DNA of 64,000 bases from Lepturacanthus savala (GCA_030544235.1 CM060464.1:24543152-24607151), one strand, 5' to 3'. Numbered from the stretch's first letter, positions 1-10,452 are shown. Notes: generated by a model from the sequence alone, not told the origin. Numbers and translations are program-made.

Positions 1-497
1 GGTGGCTGTCAGACATTCATCAGGTCTGCTGTGTAAGTCATCAGCAGGAAGCATGCGATGTAAAGTACTTCCTCATCTCTCCCGTCCTAGTATATATTTA
101 TATTAGTGCTGTCATTTTAACGTGTTAGTTTGATTAATTAATTACACCACAATTTAATGCGTTAAACAATTTAACGCAATTAATTATCAGTATCAACAGT
201 GGCGAGCCAATGCTTGCGCATTTGAATTTTGGCCCATTGAAGGACCCGTAGTCTTCTCGGCCAAGCTACATCACCTGTGCCGGCAAATTAACAACAATAA
301 CAGACATGGAACAGACTCAGGAGGATGAGGCAAGTGCCTATTTGAGACAGCCTTGTTTTATTCCACAATTTTATTTATTTAACTGTATTACTGTATTTGT
401 TTTACATTTCTGAATAATGCACCTGGCCTAATGTAACGTGCTTGACCTTTACTTTTGGATTTAATTCATGAAGCACAGTTCAACAATAAAAACTAGC
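1..497. repeat. AT-rich DNA with a probable DNA-transposon end
   Basis: No coding frame is supported here. At 112-190 the sequence starts with AGTGCTGTCA and goes on with alternating TTAA, GTTAA and ATTAA words. This resembles the end of a non-autonomous DNA transposon common in fish, named here from memory of the pattern only. No matching opposite end was found, so it is treated as a fragment. The remainder is unremarkable. Confidence 0.35.
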
Positions 498-1250
498 ACT
501 TCAGTGGCGATTTCTTTAAGACTGCAAGGGAAGCTGAACTTCCCCTGCCCTGTCAAAAAATAAATGGCCAAATTTGTGCAGCTGTATTAACATTTTATTG
601 ACTATAAATCTGTTAGAACATGTTCATCTTGAAGACGTGTTCTTTCAGAATCAGCTACTTATAAATAAATAAATGACATGTCTTTACATTCCCATACCGC
701 TTCCTGGTATCTGGTCAATGCATTTCCCCATAGACGCTGAGCGTCTCTGAGAGTCAATGGGGCTTTTTTTTTCATCTCCTTGAAACTCGGCGCCCATTGG
801 ATAAATGCTGAAAATTAGAGCCCGCCCGGACGCTGAGCGTCTCTGGGAGTCAATGGAGTGTGGGCGGGGCCTGGACGCTAAGCGTCCGCATGCTGATTGG
901 AGGAAAATCAGAATGTAGTGGTGATGCATGGTGATTGGAGGAAAAGCAGAATGTAGTTTGACTGACAGGTTTCAAAACTATATAAGGTAGACACCCCAGG
1001 TTCTAAAGTTATTTCAGTGGGATGTTTATCGATCGCATGTCTCTTTCTCTCTCTCTCGCGTGCCTGCACGAGTCGAAGCGATCCACGTATAATGCACGAG
1101 TTACTGTTTTGCCTGCACGCTCTCACTCGCATTGCATATTTATAAAAAAAAACACACTCACATAGTATAAAATCCGGGATATTTTACCCGACTCGCGGGC
1201 ATCACAGAGCCACTCTCAAGAACTTCCGGGAGACTTGGGACGTCTGCATG
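498..1250 (+). repeat. GC-richer repeat with three GACGCTGAGCGTC-type palindromes and a TATA box
   Basis: The stretch holds three near-identical short palindromes, at 732-746, 828-842 and 873-887 (AGACGCTGAGCGTCT, GGACGCTGAGCGTCT and GGACGCTAAGCGTCC). The first two are followed by a repeated CTCTGRGAGTCAATGG word. A near-duplicate of about 25 bases containing GTGATTGGAGGAAAA occurs at 890-920 and 928-957. A TATATAAGG box lies near 979-987. The arrangement looks like the promoter region of a mobile element (inference), but no transposase frame adjoins it and the open frames here are not credible proteins. Confidence 0.45.
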
Positions 1251-2397
1251 ACATCACCTCAGCTGCATGATTTCAGTCCCATCGCAGATTTTCCATGTGA
1301 AGTCAAATGACAAACAGAGACTATTACTACTACTATATGTTGGCCTTTCCAAAGTGAAATAATTCATTTACACTGTAAATAAATCAAACTCACATATTTC
1401 ATTGTTCTATAAATATTAAAGTTTCCATGTTATTGTTATTGTTGTTCTAGTTTTAATTACCTTTTGTCCATAGTGCAATCATACCCGGCTAGTGACCAGC
1501 TAGCATCATGATGGCAAACAATGCTAACATTGGGCCAAGTCTCACAGAAGTTTCGGTAAACATCACGAGGGGAGCTGGGGTCAATCGAAGAAATAGAAAT
1601 AATGTGCAAAAACTTGTCATGTTTCATGTAATTCCTGGTTGAAGGAGCCCTATTATGAAAACATAAAAAAACATGTACAACGACCATAAATTAGTTGTAC
1701 ATTACCATAAAAAGCATGATAATGTTTATAAATACACCATGAAAAATAACTAGGAAAAATTTAAAAATAAAAACTTAACTAGGAAAAATGCCAAACAGGA
1801 CTCCTTTAAACCAGGAGGAGACAGCACCTTTAATGGGTGGATGCCCTACTCTTGCTGTGGGCGGAATTGTTGCAAGTATTTTCCAAACTCAAAAAAGATT
1901 TTTATTATTTCGCTAATTTATTTTTTATGAAATGATCCATCATCCATGCGTTACAACTGTACAGGTTGTAAGAGTAAGTTTTCAAGTTTGTCATGCAGTG
2001 CTCGGTAGAAGTTTGATATGTCTTACTTTGTTGTTGTCTTTTTTTCTTCTGATTTTTTTTTTTTTTAGTTTGTTGGAAAGCAACATAATAACACTTATCC
2101 AGCAGTGCTACTCTGAAAAGACATGTTATACAGTAGTCATTATGACCAATTCATTTTGAATGGAAAAAAAAAAGTCAGACACAAAATAAATAACCAGTCA
2201 CAATCAAAAACAGTTTCTGAGATAATTTCAGTTTTAAACTGGACTTTGACCCATAAATAGAAGAAACCTGTGCTGGGTTCAGATAGATCATGAATGGGGT
2301 AGATAGGGTACGGTCAGGCACGTTTTGATAGGTCTGACCAAAGCTCTAGTGCTCAGTAAGGAAATTAAAATCTAAATGTCCGAAGTGGACGACATGG
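1251..2397. other. AT-rich sequence, nothing recognised
   Basis: No repeat family, RNA gene or credible coding frame was recognised. Open frames of 60-76 codons here lack any known motif. Confidence 0.4.
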
Positions 2398-2660
2398 GCC
2401 CACAATGTGTAGCACTATTACCTCACAGCAAGAAGGTCTCATTTTCAAAACCGTGGGATGGAACCTTTCTGTGGGGAGTTTAATGTTCTCTCTAGGTTAA
2501 TTGGAGACTCTAAATTGCCTGTAGCTTTGAGTGAATAGTGTGTGTGTGGCCCATGGTAGACTGGCGACCTGCCCGAGGCTCCTCATCCAAAATATGCTCC
2601 AGCAGACCACCCCATGACCCTAGTGAGGAATAAGCAGGTATAGAAAACGACTGACTGACT
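2398..2660 (+). repeat. SINE-like repeat with (GACT)n tail, copy 1 (diverged)
   Basis: This is a diverged copy of the repeat described in full at 3920-4277. It keeps the CTCACAGCAAGAAGGT head, the ACCTTTCTGTGGGGAGTTT segment, the GGTTAATTGGAGACTCTAAA segment, the AATAAGCAGGTATAGAAAA segment and the terminal GACTGACTGACT tail. Internal deletions shorten it. No clear target duplication was seen. Confidence 0.8.
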
Positions 2661-3155
2661 GTTGTAGTGGAGCAGCGTGCAAGTGCAAATAGCGGCACTA
2701 TTCATCCAGAAAGCAGCTTCTGTTGGCATGCAGGGGGGAGGAGTAGATGACTTTCACTGGGAGCCTTATGCTAATAGGAACCTTTAGTACAATCCATGTT
2801 TGGCAAACACTGGAGTCAGAAACTGTGCAGAAACCTGTGCCAGCCCCTTATGATCCTGACCACAAACTCATACATATGGACACCAATACACACTTGCATA
2901 CTGCTACATCCTTGTGGACCACAAAAAATAAATAAATAAATAAAAAAAATAATAATCTCTCACATCATAGCAGTAATGTTACATGTTTGTCTTTATTTCT
3001 GCAGTGTGGGGAACATTTCATGTTCCAAACACATTGAAAGGTCACACACACACTGAACTGGTTCTGCACCAAATATTTACATCCAATAACATTTAAACAA
3101 GCACCGATGGTATTCATGTCAGTCCATGCTGCCAGTCATACCAACTGGTGACAGT
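2661..3155. other. Unrecognised sequence
   Basis: Only a short (AAAT)n run near 2924-2950 stands out. No gene or repeat family is recognised. Confidence 0.4.
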
Positions 3156-3156
3156 T

Positions 3157-3164
3157 TCTCTCTT

Positions 3165-3196
<32 letters not shown>

Positions 3197-3239
3197 GCAC
3201 GCACACACACACAAACACACACACACACACACACACAAA
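3157..3239. repeat. (CT)n(CA)n microsatellite
   Basis: About 20 bases of CT repeats run directly into about 63 bases of slightly interrupted CA repeats. The Thr-His frame across it is a microsatellite artefact. Confidence 0.95.
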
Positions 3240-3581
3240 CATCTCATTTATACTTAATGCCTCTACTCATCTGCTAGTTGCTATGTCGATGAAGATATTG
3301 TCAGCATGTACATCATATCTCCTATATGACAACTTCTAATGATGATGGAGAATTGTCAGCATAGAATTGGACAGAAACTGGAGATGCACATTTTCCACTC
3401 GACAGAGACAGTATGAGACAGCTGCAGTTTTCTCGTGTAGAGAGCCAGTCTTGCATTCTTGTGACATCATGCTGATTGACAGACATTACTGAAACATGAG
3501 AATAAGAAGTAGGGAGCCCGATGAAAAATCCAGAAAAGTCTCCACAGAAGCTAAAAGGCCTTATTTAAAGGATGACGAGAC

Positions 3582-4803
3582 CAGGGGTCGGCAACCCGCA
3601 CCTCTAGAGCAGCATGTGGCTCTTTAGCGCCCCCATAGTGGCTCCCTGGAGCATTTTCAGCAATGTATGAATGGAAAATGATGGGGGGGACATTTTTTGG
3701 AGGACAAACATGACAAACATTCTTAACATATTCCAATGCTGTAAAAATGTGTATAATAAATATTAAATTTCAACATTTTTGTCAAGGCAGCTAGCTGCTA
3801 TAAACAAACAGGTGGATGTGTAATAAGTCAGTAAAATGCACAGAAATCGAAATTAATTTTATTTTTTGTTTTATATAGCTATATTTTGTTTTATATAGCC
3901 TACTTACTTTTTCGAAAGGGGGGCAACACGGTAGGGCAGGGGTTAGCACTGTTGCCTCACAGCAACAAGGTCGCAGGTTCAAGACCTCCTTGGTCCTGGG
4001 TCTGGGACCTTTCTGTGTGGAGTTTGCATGTTCTCCCTGTGTCTGCGTGGGTTTTCACCGGGTACTCCGGCTTCCTCCCACAGTCCAAAAACATGCTGAG
4101 GTTAATTGGAGACTCTAAAATTGCCCGTAGGTGTGAGTGAATGGTGTGTGTGCCCCACGATTGGCTGGCGACCGTCTGGGGTGTATCCCTGGCTCTTGCC
4201 ATAACACGCTGGGATAGGCTCCAGCAGACCCTTGCGACCCTAATGAGGAATAATCAGGTATAGAAGATGACTGACTGACTTTTTCAAAAGGCTGTTGTTT
4301 TATTTATTTATTTTTTTTATAAATGCAGGCCGCATTTTATTGCACTCTGTTGCCCAGATAAGGAGGGAAAAAGAAGAGGATTGTATTGAATTTTTTTTTT
4401 TAATCAAATCCTCAAAATAAAAAAATGAATGAACCAAAAATCAGATTTTTAAATTGTATTTATATAATTTCATCACTGCCACAAAACATAACACATTATG
4501 GAAGTTAAACTTATAGCAGCAAATATGGTACAGCAGCGTAGTCACGTGGTGTGTCATTCTCACCAGGATGAGTTGCAGGCAAAATAAACTGAATGCTCAT
4601 TATGTGTTTGTAGCCTACTTGGTCATTTTGATAGTAGGATAATATAGCTAATATACACTATATTAGCTAGGCACCTACTGTATGTTGCCTTCATATAAGG
4701 ATTATATATGAGGCTTTTATTTTTTGCAGCTTCAGACAGATTTGTTTGTTTGTTTCTTTTGGCCCAATATGTCTCTTTGAAGGTTTTTGGTTGCCAACCC
4801 CTG
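3582..4803. mobile_element. Non-autonomous hAT transposon, 1222 bp, with 8-bp target duplication
   Basis: The left end is CAGGGGTCGGCAACC at 3582-3596. The right end, read on the minus strand from 4803, is CAGGGGTTGGCAACC, which gives terminal inverted repeats with one mismatch in 15. The flanking octamers GACGAGAC (3574-3581) and GACTAGAC (4804-4811) match at 7 of 8 bases, the target-site size expected for hAT elements. No transposase is left inside. A SINE-like repeat was later inserted at 3920-4277, so the original element was about 850 bp. The sequence just inside the left end, with GTGGCTCTTTAGCGCCCCC, is typical of a Charlie-type hAT family in fish (from memory, unchecked). Confidence 0.85.
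3920..4277 (+). mobile_element. SINE-like retroelement with (GACT)n tail, copy 2, near full length
   Basis: This copy is flanked by a 14-bp direct repeat, ACTTTTTCGAAAGG (3906-3919) and ACTTTTTCAAAAGG (4278-4291). That supports insertion by target-primed retrotransposition. The head, GGGGCAACACGGTAGGGCAG followed by GGTTAGCACTGTTGCCTCAC, resembles a tRNA-type A box region, and GGTTCAAGACC about 55 bases on resembles a B box. The body contains TTTGCATGTTCTCC, GTACTCCGGCTTCCTCCCAC and GGTTAATTGGAGACTCTAAA. The tail ends AGGTATAGAAGATGACTGAC. A tRNA-derived SINE is the best reading, though the family name is not known to me. It sits inside the hAT element at 3582-4803 and is therefore younger than it. 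Open frames across it on both strands are shadows and recur in every copy. Confidence 0.85.
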
Positions 4804-5084
4804 GACTAGACACAACGCATGTCAGCAATGACTGCATCATCAGATGATACACATACACACACACACACAACCCCACACGGCACAGGTACCCATTATTCGG
4901 GATGAGTATTGTTAGGATTTTATTGATAGTAATATTTATGGATAGTTTTATTTATAGTCTATATAAATAAACTATAAATAAAAGTGATTGAACTAATCAC
5001 TTTTCTATGATTAGTTCAATAAGGATAATAATTCATGTAATATATATATACGTCATCCCAAACAAATCTATATATTTCTAATAG
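4804..5084. other. AT-rich flank with short palindromes
   Basis: Just after the hAT target duplication there is a short CA run (4849-4868). At 4956-5025 there are several self-complementary words, among them AGTGATTGAACTAATCACTT. No gene is recognised. Confidence 0.4.
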
Positions 5085-5900
5085 GTTTCTCACCAAAAGC
5101 CAAAAAAAGAGGGTTATAGATATTTTCTAAGGAATAATAATAAGGGTTGGGATAAGTGGGAGTGAAGCTGGCCTCCATTGCAGTTCTTTTGATTTGCTTA
5201 TACAGTTGCTCCTGTAGGAAAACATTGTTGTAAAGAGTCCATTCTGTCAGTTCCAGTAAGAAGTCAGTCAGGAGGTGCTTCCTTCTGATCTTCAGTCAAA
5301 ATAATATATTTAAAGCCTCAAGAGCTTCGCTGTGCACTGTGTTACTGTACACTGACTCAAATTCCATAGTGACCTGAAAACAGAATCTATTTTTTTAATT
5401 CTGCAAGTTTATTTAATCTACTGGATGTGTTGTGGAAAAAAGATAGTAACTCGGGCACTATAGGTGCATCTCTAATAATTTGAATATCTTGAAAATTTTG
5501 GGGTTTCATTATCAGTAAACCATAATCTGTAAAATTCCAAAAAAGAAAATTCTGAAATATTTCACTTTATATGTAATGAATCTATATATAAGAGTTTAGA
5601 GCTATAATAGTTTAATTTATTGTTCATATTGAACTTTTTCACAATATTCTAATTATTTAAGGTGCACTTTTAATTTTTTTCTATGACAATCAACATATTT
5701 GGAGGTAGCTTTAGTTGAAGTATTATTGTTGCTGTTGATTGGTCTTCCAGAAGGGTTGTAGAGTTCATTGTAGACATTGTAGTAACATATAATTAAACCA
5801 ACATGAGTACTGTGGAAAAGAAAGTCAAAGTATTTACTTGTCATGGTGTCCTCTTCCTGAGCTTTTCCTAGAACATCGCCCAGTCCTTGTCTCATACATT
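5085..5900 (-). mobile_element. Decayed Penelope-like retroelement fragment, interrupted by a MITE
   Basis: Read on the minus strand, 5895-5669 encodes a segment with YNPSGRPI followed by SKYVDCHRKKL. After the MITE at 5463-5668, the minus strand resumes with a segment near 5440-5390 (SSRLNKLAEL), then MEFESVYSNTVHSEALEALN near 5370-5310, then DFLLELTEWTLYNNVFLQEQ and LYKQIKRTAMEASFTPTYPN down to about 5150. These blocks and their order match the reverse-transcriptase core of Penelope-like elements (known family pattern: NPPGRPIVSG, SLYTNIPH, KQVKGTAMGACFAPSYANLY). The frame is broken by shifts and stops and the YIDD region is not recognisable, so it is a dead copy. The GIY-YIG domain expected further downstream was not found. 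The boundaries are approximate. Confidence 0.7.
5463..5668. mobile_element. Tc1/mariner-type MITE nested in the Penelope-like fragment
   Basis: The left end reads GGTGCATCTCTAATAATTTG and the right end on the minus strand reads GTGCACCTTAAATAATTAGA. Both continue with GAATAT..TGAAAA words, giving imperfect terminal inverted repeats of about 35 bases. The ends resemble a mariner-type family of fish with GGTGCATCTCAATAAATTAG ends (from memory). The element is about 206 bp, too short to code for anything. It splits the Penelope-like reading just after its HRKKL block, which fixes the order of insertion. Confidence 0.6.
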
Positions 5901-6336
5901 ATAGATTTGGATGAAAAATGCTATTTTGTTAAATTGACAATAGGCATCTAATCCAATGGGATCTAGGATAAATACACAAATATCTCCAGAAAACTTGAAC
6001 AAAACAGAAACCACCAACATTTTAATTTGAGACGGCATGGACTCGTTTCCGACAACTTTCCCCTGGGTTCCACTGTGAGAATCACAAGTATAAATGAGAA
6101 TAAAAAAATACATTTAATGCAGAAAATGAAGCAGACTACAAAATTTGCAACAACTTCTGGTATAAGTCACTCCCACTTCTGGTATGAATACTATATGAAT
6201 GCAGATAGCTAGGTTTGTTCCTGCCTTGGGTAATTCGTACCCAACGGTACTGAGCAAAACTCTATGACTTTCAGAAGTTAAAAGAATAGATATACTGTTG
6301 GTTAGGGAAAAAATCTCTAAAAAACACATCATTTAC
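5901..6336. other. Unrecognised sequence upstream of the Penelope-like fragment
   Basis: Minus-strand open frames of 72-73 codons at 5892-6113 and 6114-6332 abut each other and could be the N-terminal part of the Penelope-like element. I could not match them to a domain, so they are not called as genes. Confidence 0.3.
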
Positions 6337-6413
6337 ATAATAATAATAATCATTTTATTTGGATAACAAGTTTTATACAGAAATGAGGCCCAAAGTACTT
6401 TATGAAATGTGAA
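6337..6413 (-). repeat. LINE or SINE 3' tail with (ATT)n, minus orientation
   Basis: On the minus strand the sequence reads AAAGTACTTTGGGCCTCATT, then CAAATAAAATGATTATTATT, ending in an (ATT)n microsatellite. This is the usual form of an L2-type 3' tail in fish. The rest of the element is missing. Confidence 0.5.
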
Positions 6414-6417
6414 TTAA

Positions 6418-6764
6418 CCTCTTAAGACGCACCCCCTTTGGGAATTTATGCACAGAAAATGCACAGGCTCTAGCTCAGGGTTATCAAAAGTGATAATGTT
6501 GTGTCACATGTTGTTCGAAAGGCCTGGCTATTGGCTATCAGGTTTGGATGGTCTTGTCATGGGATTTTTTTCAAATTCAAGCTGGATATCTCCTGACCCC
6601 ATGCTTCAATTGGCTCATGTTTGGTGTCAAACTATGCAAAACAACCTCGAGAACATAATTATTGTGTTATTTGCACATAGAAACCAATGATGGAAGTATA
6701 GTACTGTAGTAAATACCCCCCTGCCACCTTCCCCATACCACTCACAGTACAGTGTGTCATATAG
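6418..6764. mobile_element. Probable piggyBac-like short element, copy 1
   Basis: The left end CCTCTTAAGACGCACCCCC directly follows TTAA (6414-6417), the canonical piggyBac target. The right end on the minus strand, CCTATATGACACAC, is a decayed inverted match. The right 155 bases (6606-6764) are clearly similar to 23194-23351, where the right end is better preserved (minus strand CCTCTTAAGAC). No coding capacity is present. Confidence 0.5.
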
Positions 6765-7995
6765 GAAAATAGTAATCAGAACTATGTACAGGAATAGACA
6801 CAAACCGGACCATTTATTTAATGGCCATGAGTCACTCTTTTATATTGGCTTGAATAATCTACTGATATACTTAGTATTCTTTATAAGCTAGTTTATGTGT
6901 ATTTTTGCTCTCCAATGCAATCAATGTCAACACCACAGCTGATCACTTCATCTCTGATGATGAAGTAGCGCACATCTTCAGGCTGCTGCTTGTCAGCCTC
7001 AACATGTGCAGGCAAGCAATGGAATTCCTTTGCTGGACGTCAACCATATTTTTCTTTTCTTTGTGCATTTGTATTGTTATTATCTTGCAATCAAAAAAAA
7101 AACATTATATGGGATACCAGCTTAATTTAGCATATACATGCAGATTTTTTAGCTCATGGCATTAAATACATGTGATGAAATGAAACAGTTCATCCCATGG
7201 GGAGATTAGCTTACTGCTGCAGAGGCACAATTATTATTCAGTGGTACGGGGAAGGTTAAATGGATGTAAAGATGTAAGCAATAGCAGTAAATGCAGAATG
7301 ATTTGAGGGATTATTCATGTCTAACAATAGGCAGAGGCTTTGTTAAGTCCATATGAGTGAAACTGTATAGTGCTGTGATACTGATTTTATGTATCAAAAC
7401 CTACGTGTGCGAAAAAATGTGTTTGTCTTGGAGGTGAAGCTTTGTCCAGTGAGGACAAACCCCGGTGATGTCACCTTGACAATTATCATATTATACATAC
7501 ATTATATTACATATTATGTCACAGCTACACATGTCCACAGTCCACTTCAAAGATGTACTATAGTGTGTTATAAAAATGAGTCTTACACCTGGATAAATTA
7601 ATGAGTTTCAGGTAGACAACCACTACGTATACACAGTGAACTCATGCATAAAGTGGATACTGATACTGATTATAAAAAATCCAAAATTGGCAAAACATTT
7701 GGCATCATAAACTACATGACTCAACACAACATTAAGAAAGGTTTAGTTATGTGTAGACATTTAAATCCACATTTTAATCAGAAAAAAATACATATTGCGG
7801 CTTTAACATACATCAGTTTCTCATAAAACTGCATGAAAATACATTCAGAATCAAAATTACTCAGATTCATGTTAAATAATTAATAAGAGTTAATTGATGT
7901 GATATATATATAGTATATATATAGTCCTAAGTTCATCAAGGAGGTATCAGAAAAATGCTCTGAACACCAATCAATTCAAACTGAGCCATCATTTA
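6765..7995. other. AT-rich sequence, nothing recognised
   Basis: No credible gene was found. Open frames of 60-86 codons here show no motif. A short (TA)n run lies near 7902-7924. Confidence 0.4.
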
Positions 7996-10452
7996 CAGTT
8001 TTTTCTGATAGCTTAGATGCAATTTTTGAAACTTCTGGCTTTTTTTGCAAAACTCTACACACAAATCACAAAACCTTTCACCCAAATAGCAAAACACATT
8101 AGATTACTTGCAAAAGCATGTTTTTGCACTAATTGCATAAACACTTTTTGCTAAACTGTTCACACTCTTTCAAAAATAGTATTTTTGTATCCGATGGTGC
8201 ACACAAGCCATAATATCAGTAAGCACACAAAGCAGCCACTGCACACTGGCAGTAACAATGAAAAACTCATTTGGCTTTTGCTTATCGTGTGTGCAGGGCA
8301 TATTAGTTTGCAGTACCTTATACAGTAACACACAGGGGTCAAAGTGTATGGATATTTATTTACACACGTCAAAATACGTAAACATACATACAAACAAGTG
8401 TTTTTCAAGTCAAGGCACAAAAAAAAAAAAAAAAAAAACATAATGGAGAATATCACTGAGGAAAAAAAAAAAATCAGTCTTGTCTTCTTACAGGGTCTGG
8501 CCACAAAATTTCATCCACATCACATGCAATGTCTTCCATTGCTAGGCAGCGGGGATAATATCTCCTTGAGTGTCGTATCCAGGCCTGACATGATACCCGG
8601 TCAATGTCTCCGCATGCCTCCTCCATTGCCTCTAGAAGGGATATGCGCTGATGGGGGCGACGGTCATAGACCTTCCAGCGCCAAGAAGAGAAGAACTCTT
8701 CAATTGGATTCAGGAATGGAGAGTAAGGGGGGAGGTAGACCACAATGAAGAGCGGGTGATCGATAAACCAGTTGCGGACCAGAACAGCGTGGTGGAAACT
8801 AACATTGTCCCATATGATGACATACCTGGTCTGCTCTGGTCTCTGAATGAGAGTGACTATTTCATGGAGGGTGTCCAGGAATGCAAGAATGTGTGCAGTG
8901 TTGTATGGGCCCAGATTTGCATGATGGTGAACAACACCGTTTTGGCTGATGGCTGCACACATGGTAATGTTTCCACCACGCTGTCCTGGGACATTGATTA
9001 TGGCACGTTGTCCAATAATGTTCCTTCCCCGTCTTCTTGTCTTGCTGAGGTTGAAGCCTGCCTCATCCACTAAAATCAGCTCATGACCCATGGCATCTGC
9101 CTCTAGCTCCATCACTCTCTGGAAAAGACAAAACAAATGCAGCACAGCAGGCCCATGCACAGCACACAGTATGCAATTCCAAATTCAGTACCAATGATAA
9201 GCTTACCTGCACAAATTCATACCGCAGTTGTTTTACACGTTCACTGTTTCTTTGAAATGGGACCCTATAGATCTGCTTCATCTTTATTTGGTTGCGTGCC
9301 AATAAGCGAGATAATGCAGAGATGCTCACATTATTTATGTCCCCGAATGTTGTGTCATCCTCTCGTATGTGCTGCTGTATTTCTCGTAGCCTTATTGAGT
9401 TGTTTGCCAACACCATATTCACTATGTAGGTCTCTTGTTCAGCTGTGAATAGTCTTCTTCTGCCCCCAGCTACAGGTCGTCTAACAATTCTGTAAAGTAA
9501 CAATTTCAGTATTTTTACAGTAAATGTACAGTATTGTTTCTCAAAGGAATATGACACTACTGTATTACAGTATACATAATGTAAAACTTAGTATGAAGAA
9601 GATACTGTACTCACCGATTCTCATTTCGAAATGTTCTTATGATGCCTGCTACAGTGTAGCGGCTCAGGTTGGGTTGAACGCGTTGGCCAGCTTCCCTTAG
9701 GCTCATGCCATGGTTGATGACATGGTCCACTATTGTAGCTCTGATGACATCAGTGATTCTGTTTCTTAGTCGTACGCTTTCCCCTTCCTCTCCTCGTTCT
9801 CCTTGTGCTTCTGCACCTCCTCGTCCTCTTCCTCTAAGCACACCTCGTTGTCCTCTTCCTCTAAGTGCTCCTCTGCGTCCTTGCTGTCCTCCTCTCCCTC
9901 TTGCTTCTGCACCTCCTCGTCCTCTTCCTCCAAATTCATTTCCTTGTCCACGTCCTCGTCCGCCTGCTTCTTCACCTCCACGTCCTCTTCCTCGCCCTCC
10001 TCTTACTCTCACTCCTCTTACTCTTCTTTCTCCTTCCATCTTTCTCCACAAAAAAGGCTTACCTGTGGCTTATTTATAGTGCTCAGGCTGATTGCAAAGT
10101 CAAATAATTATAGATAATTGTTTTCACATGTGACAGTGTTGCCTGACAGTTGGCAAAATTGTGTAAATAATAGCCATAAATATGTATAGTTTTGACAGGA
10201 GTGTGTAGATCAGCTGGAAATTGAGTGTAAAGCAGTGAGCTGTGTTTACAGTTTTGCAAAAAGAGTGCTGTGCAGTAAATTGCATTTACACAAAACACAA
10301 AGTGTTTGTTACGAAATTGCAAACTAAGTGCAAAGCAGCATTTGTGCTTTCAGTTTTGCAAACTTGGTGAAGGGTTTTGTGATAAATATTAATAGTTTTA
10401 GAAATTGTGCTATAAGAATCAATGTAAGTGTTTAAGCCATCAGAAAAAACTG
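7996..10452 (-). mobile_element. Apparently complete Tc1/mariner-IS630 transposon, 2457 bp, DD35E
   Basis: The left terminus CAGTTTTTTCTGATAGCTTA (7996-8015) and the right terminus, read on the minus strand from 10452, CAGTTTTTTCTGATGGCTTA, match at 19 of 20 bases. Both are flanked by TA (7994-7995 and 10453-10454), the standard Tc1/mariner target duplication. Similarity between the two ends continues further in, for example ATCACAAAACC(T/C)TTCACC on both sides, so the inverted repeats are long and imperfect. Subterminal regions carry repeated TTTTGCAAA words. The only gene is the minus-strand, three-exon transposase at 8474-10051. Intact termini, the TA duplication and an uninterrupted spliced frame together suggest a recent insertion that may encode active enzyme (inference). 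Confidence 0.9.
8474..10051 (-). CDS. IS630/Tc1-like DDE transposase, three exons, about 454 aa
   Basis: The predicted exons on the minus strand are 10051-9615, 9489-9207 and 9118-8474. The introns have donors GTGAGT and GTAAGC and acceptors TTTACAG and TTTTCCAG. The junction phases (2 and 0) keep one frame of 1365 bases with stop TGA at 8474-8476. Residues about 5-95 are an Arg-Gly-rich tract. Residues about 97-145 (NRITDVIRATIVDHVINHG onwards) form a first helix-turn-helix, and exon 2 (GGRRRLFTAEQETYIVNMVL onwards) a second. Exon 3 carries the catalytic triad: D in ILVDEAGFN, D in IIWDNVSFH and E in FLNPIEEFF, with 35 residues between the last two (DD35E). The enzyme would cut and reinsert its own element in the nucleus. 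An ATG four codons downstream is an equally good start. Fish proteins of this kind are usually annotated as IS630-like. The long antisense Ser-rich frames over exon 1 are shadows. Confidence 0.88.

Noticed and set aside
8160..8504. Minus-strand 114-codon Cys/Phe-rich frame
   Set aside because: Lies in the 3' untranslated part of the DD35E element and depends on poly-A/T runs.
8651..9073. Plus-strand 140-codon frame
   Set aside because: Shadow of transposase exon 3 on the minus strand; no motif of its own.
9705..10117. Plus-strand frames of 80-124 codons rich in Ser, Pro or Leu
   Set aside because: They are antisense to the Arg-Gly-rich exon 1 of the DD35E transposase and reflect its composition.
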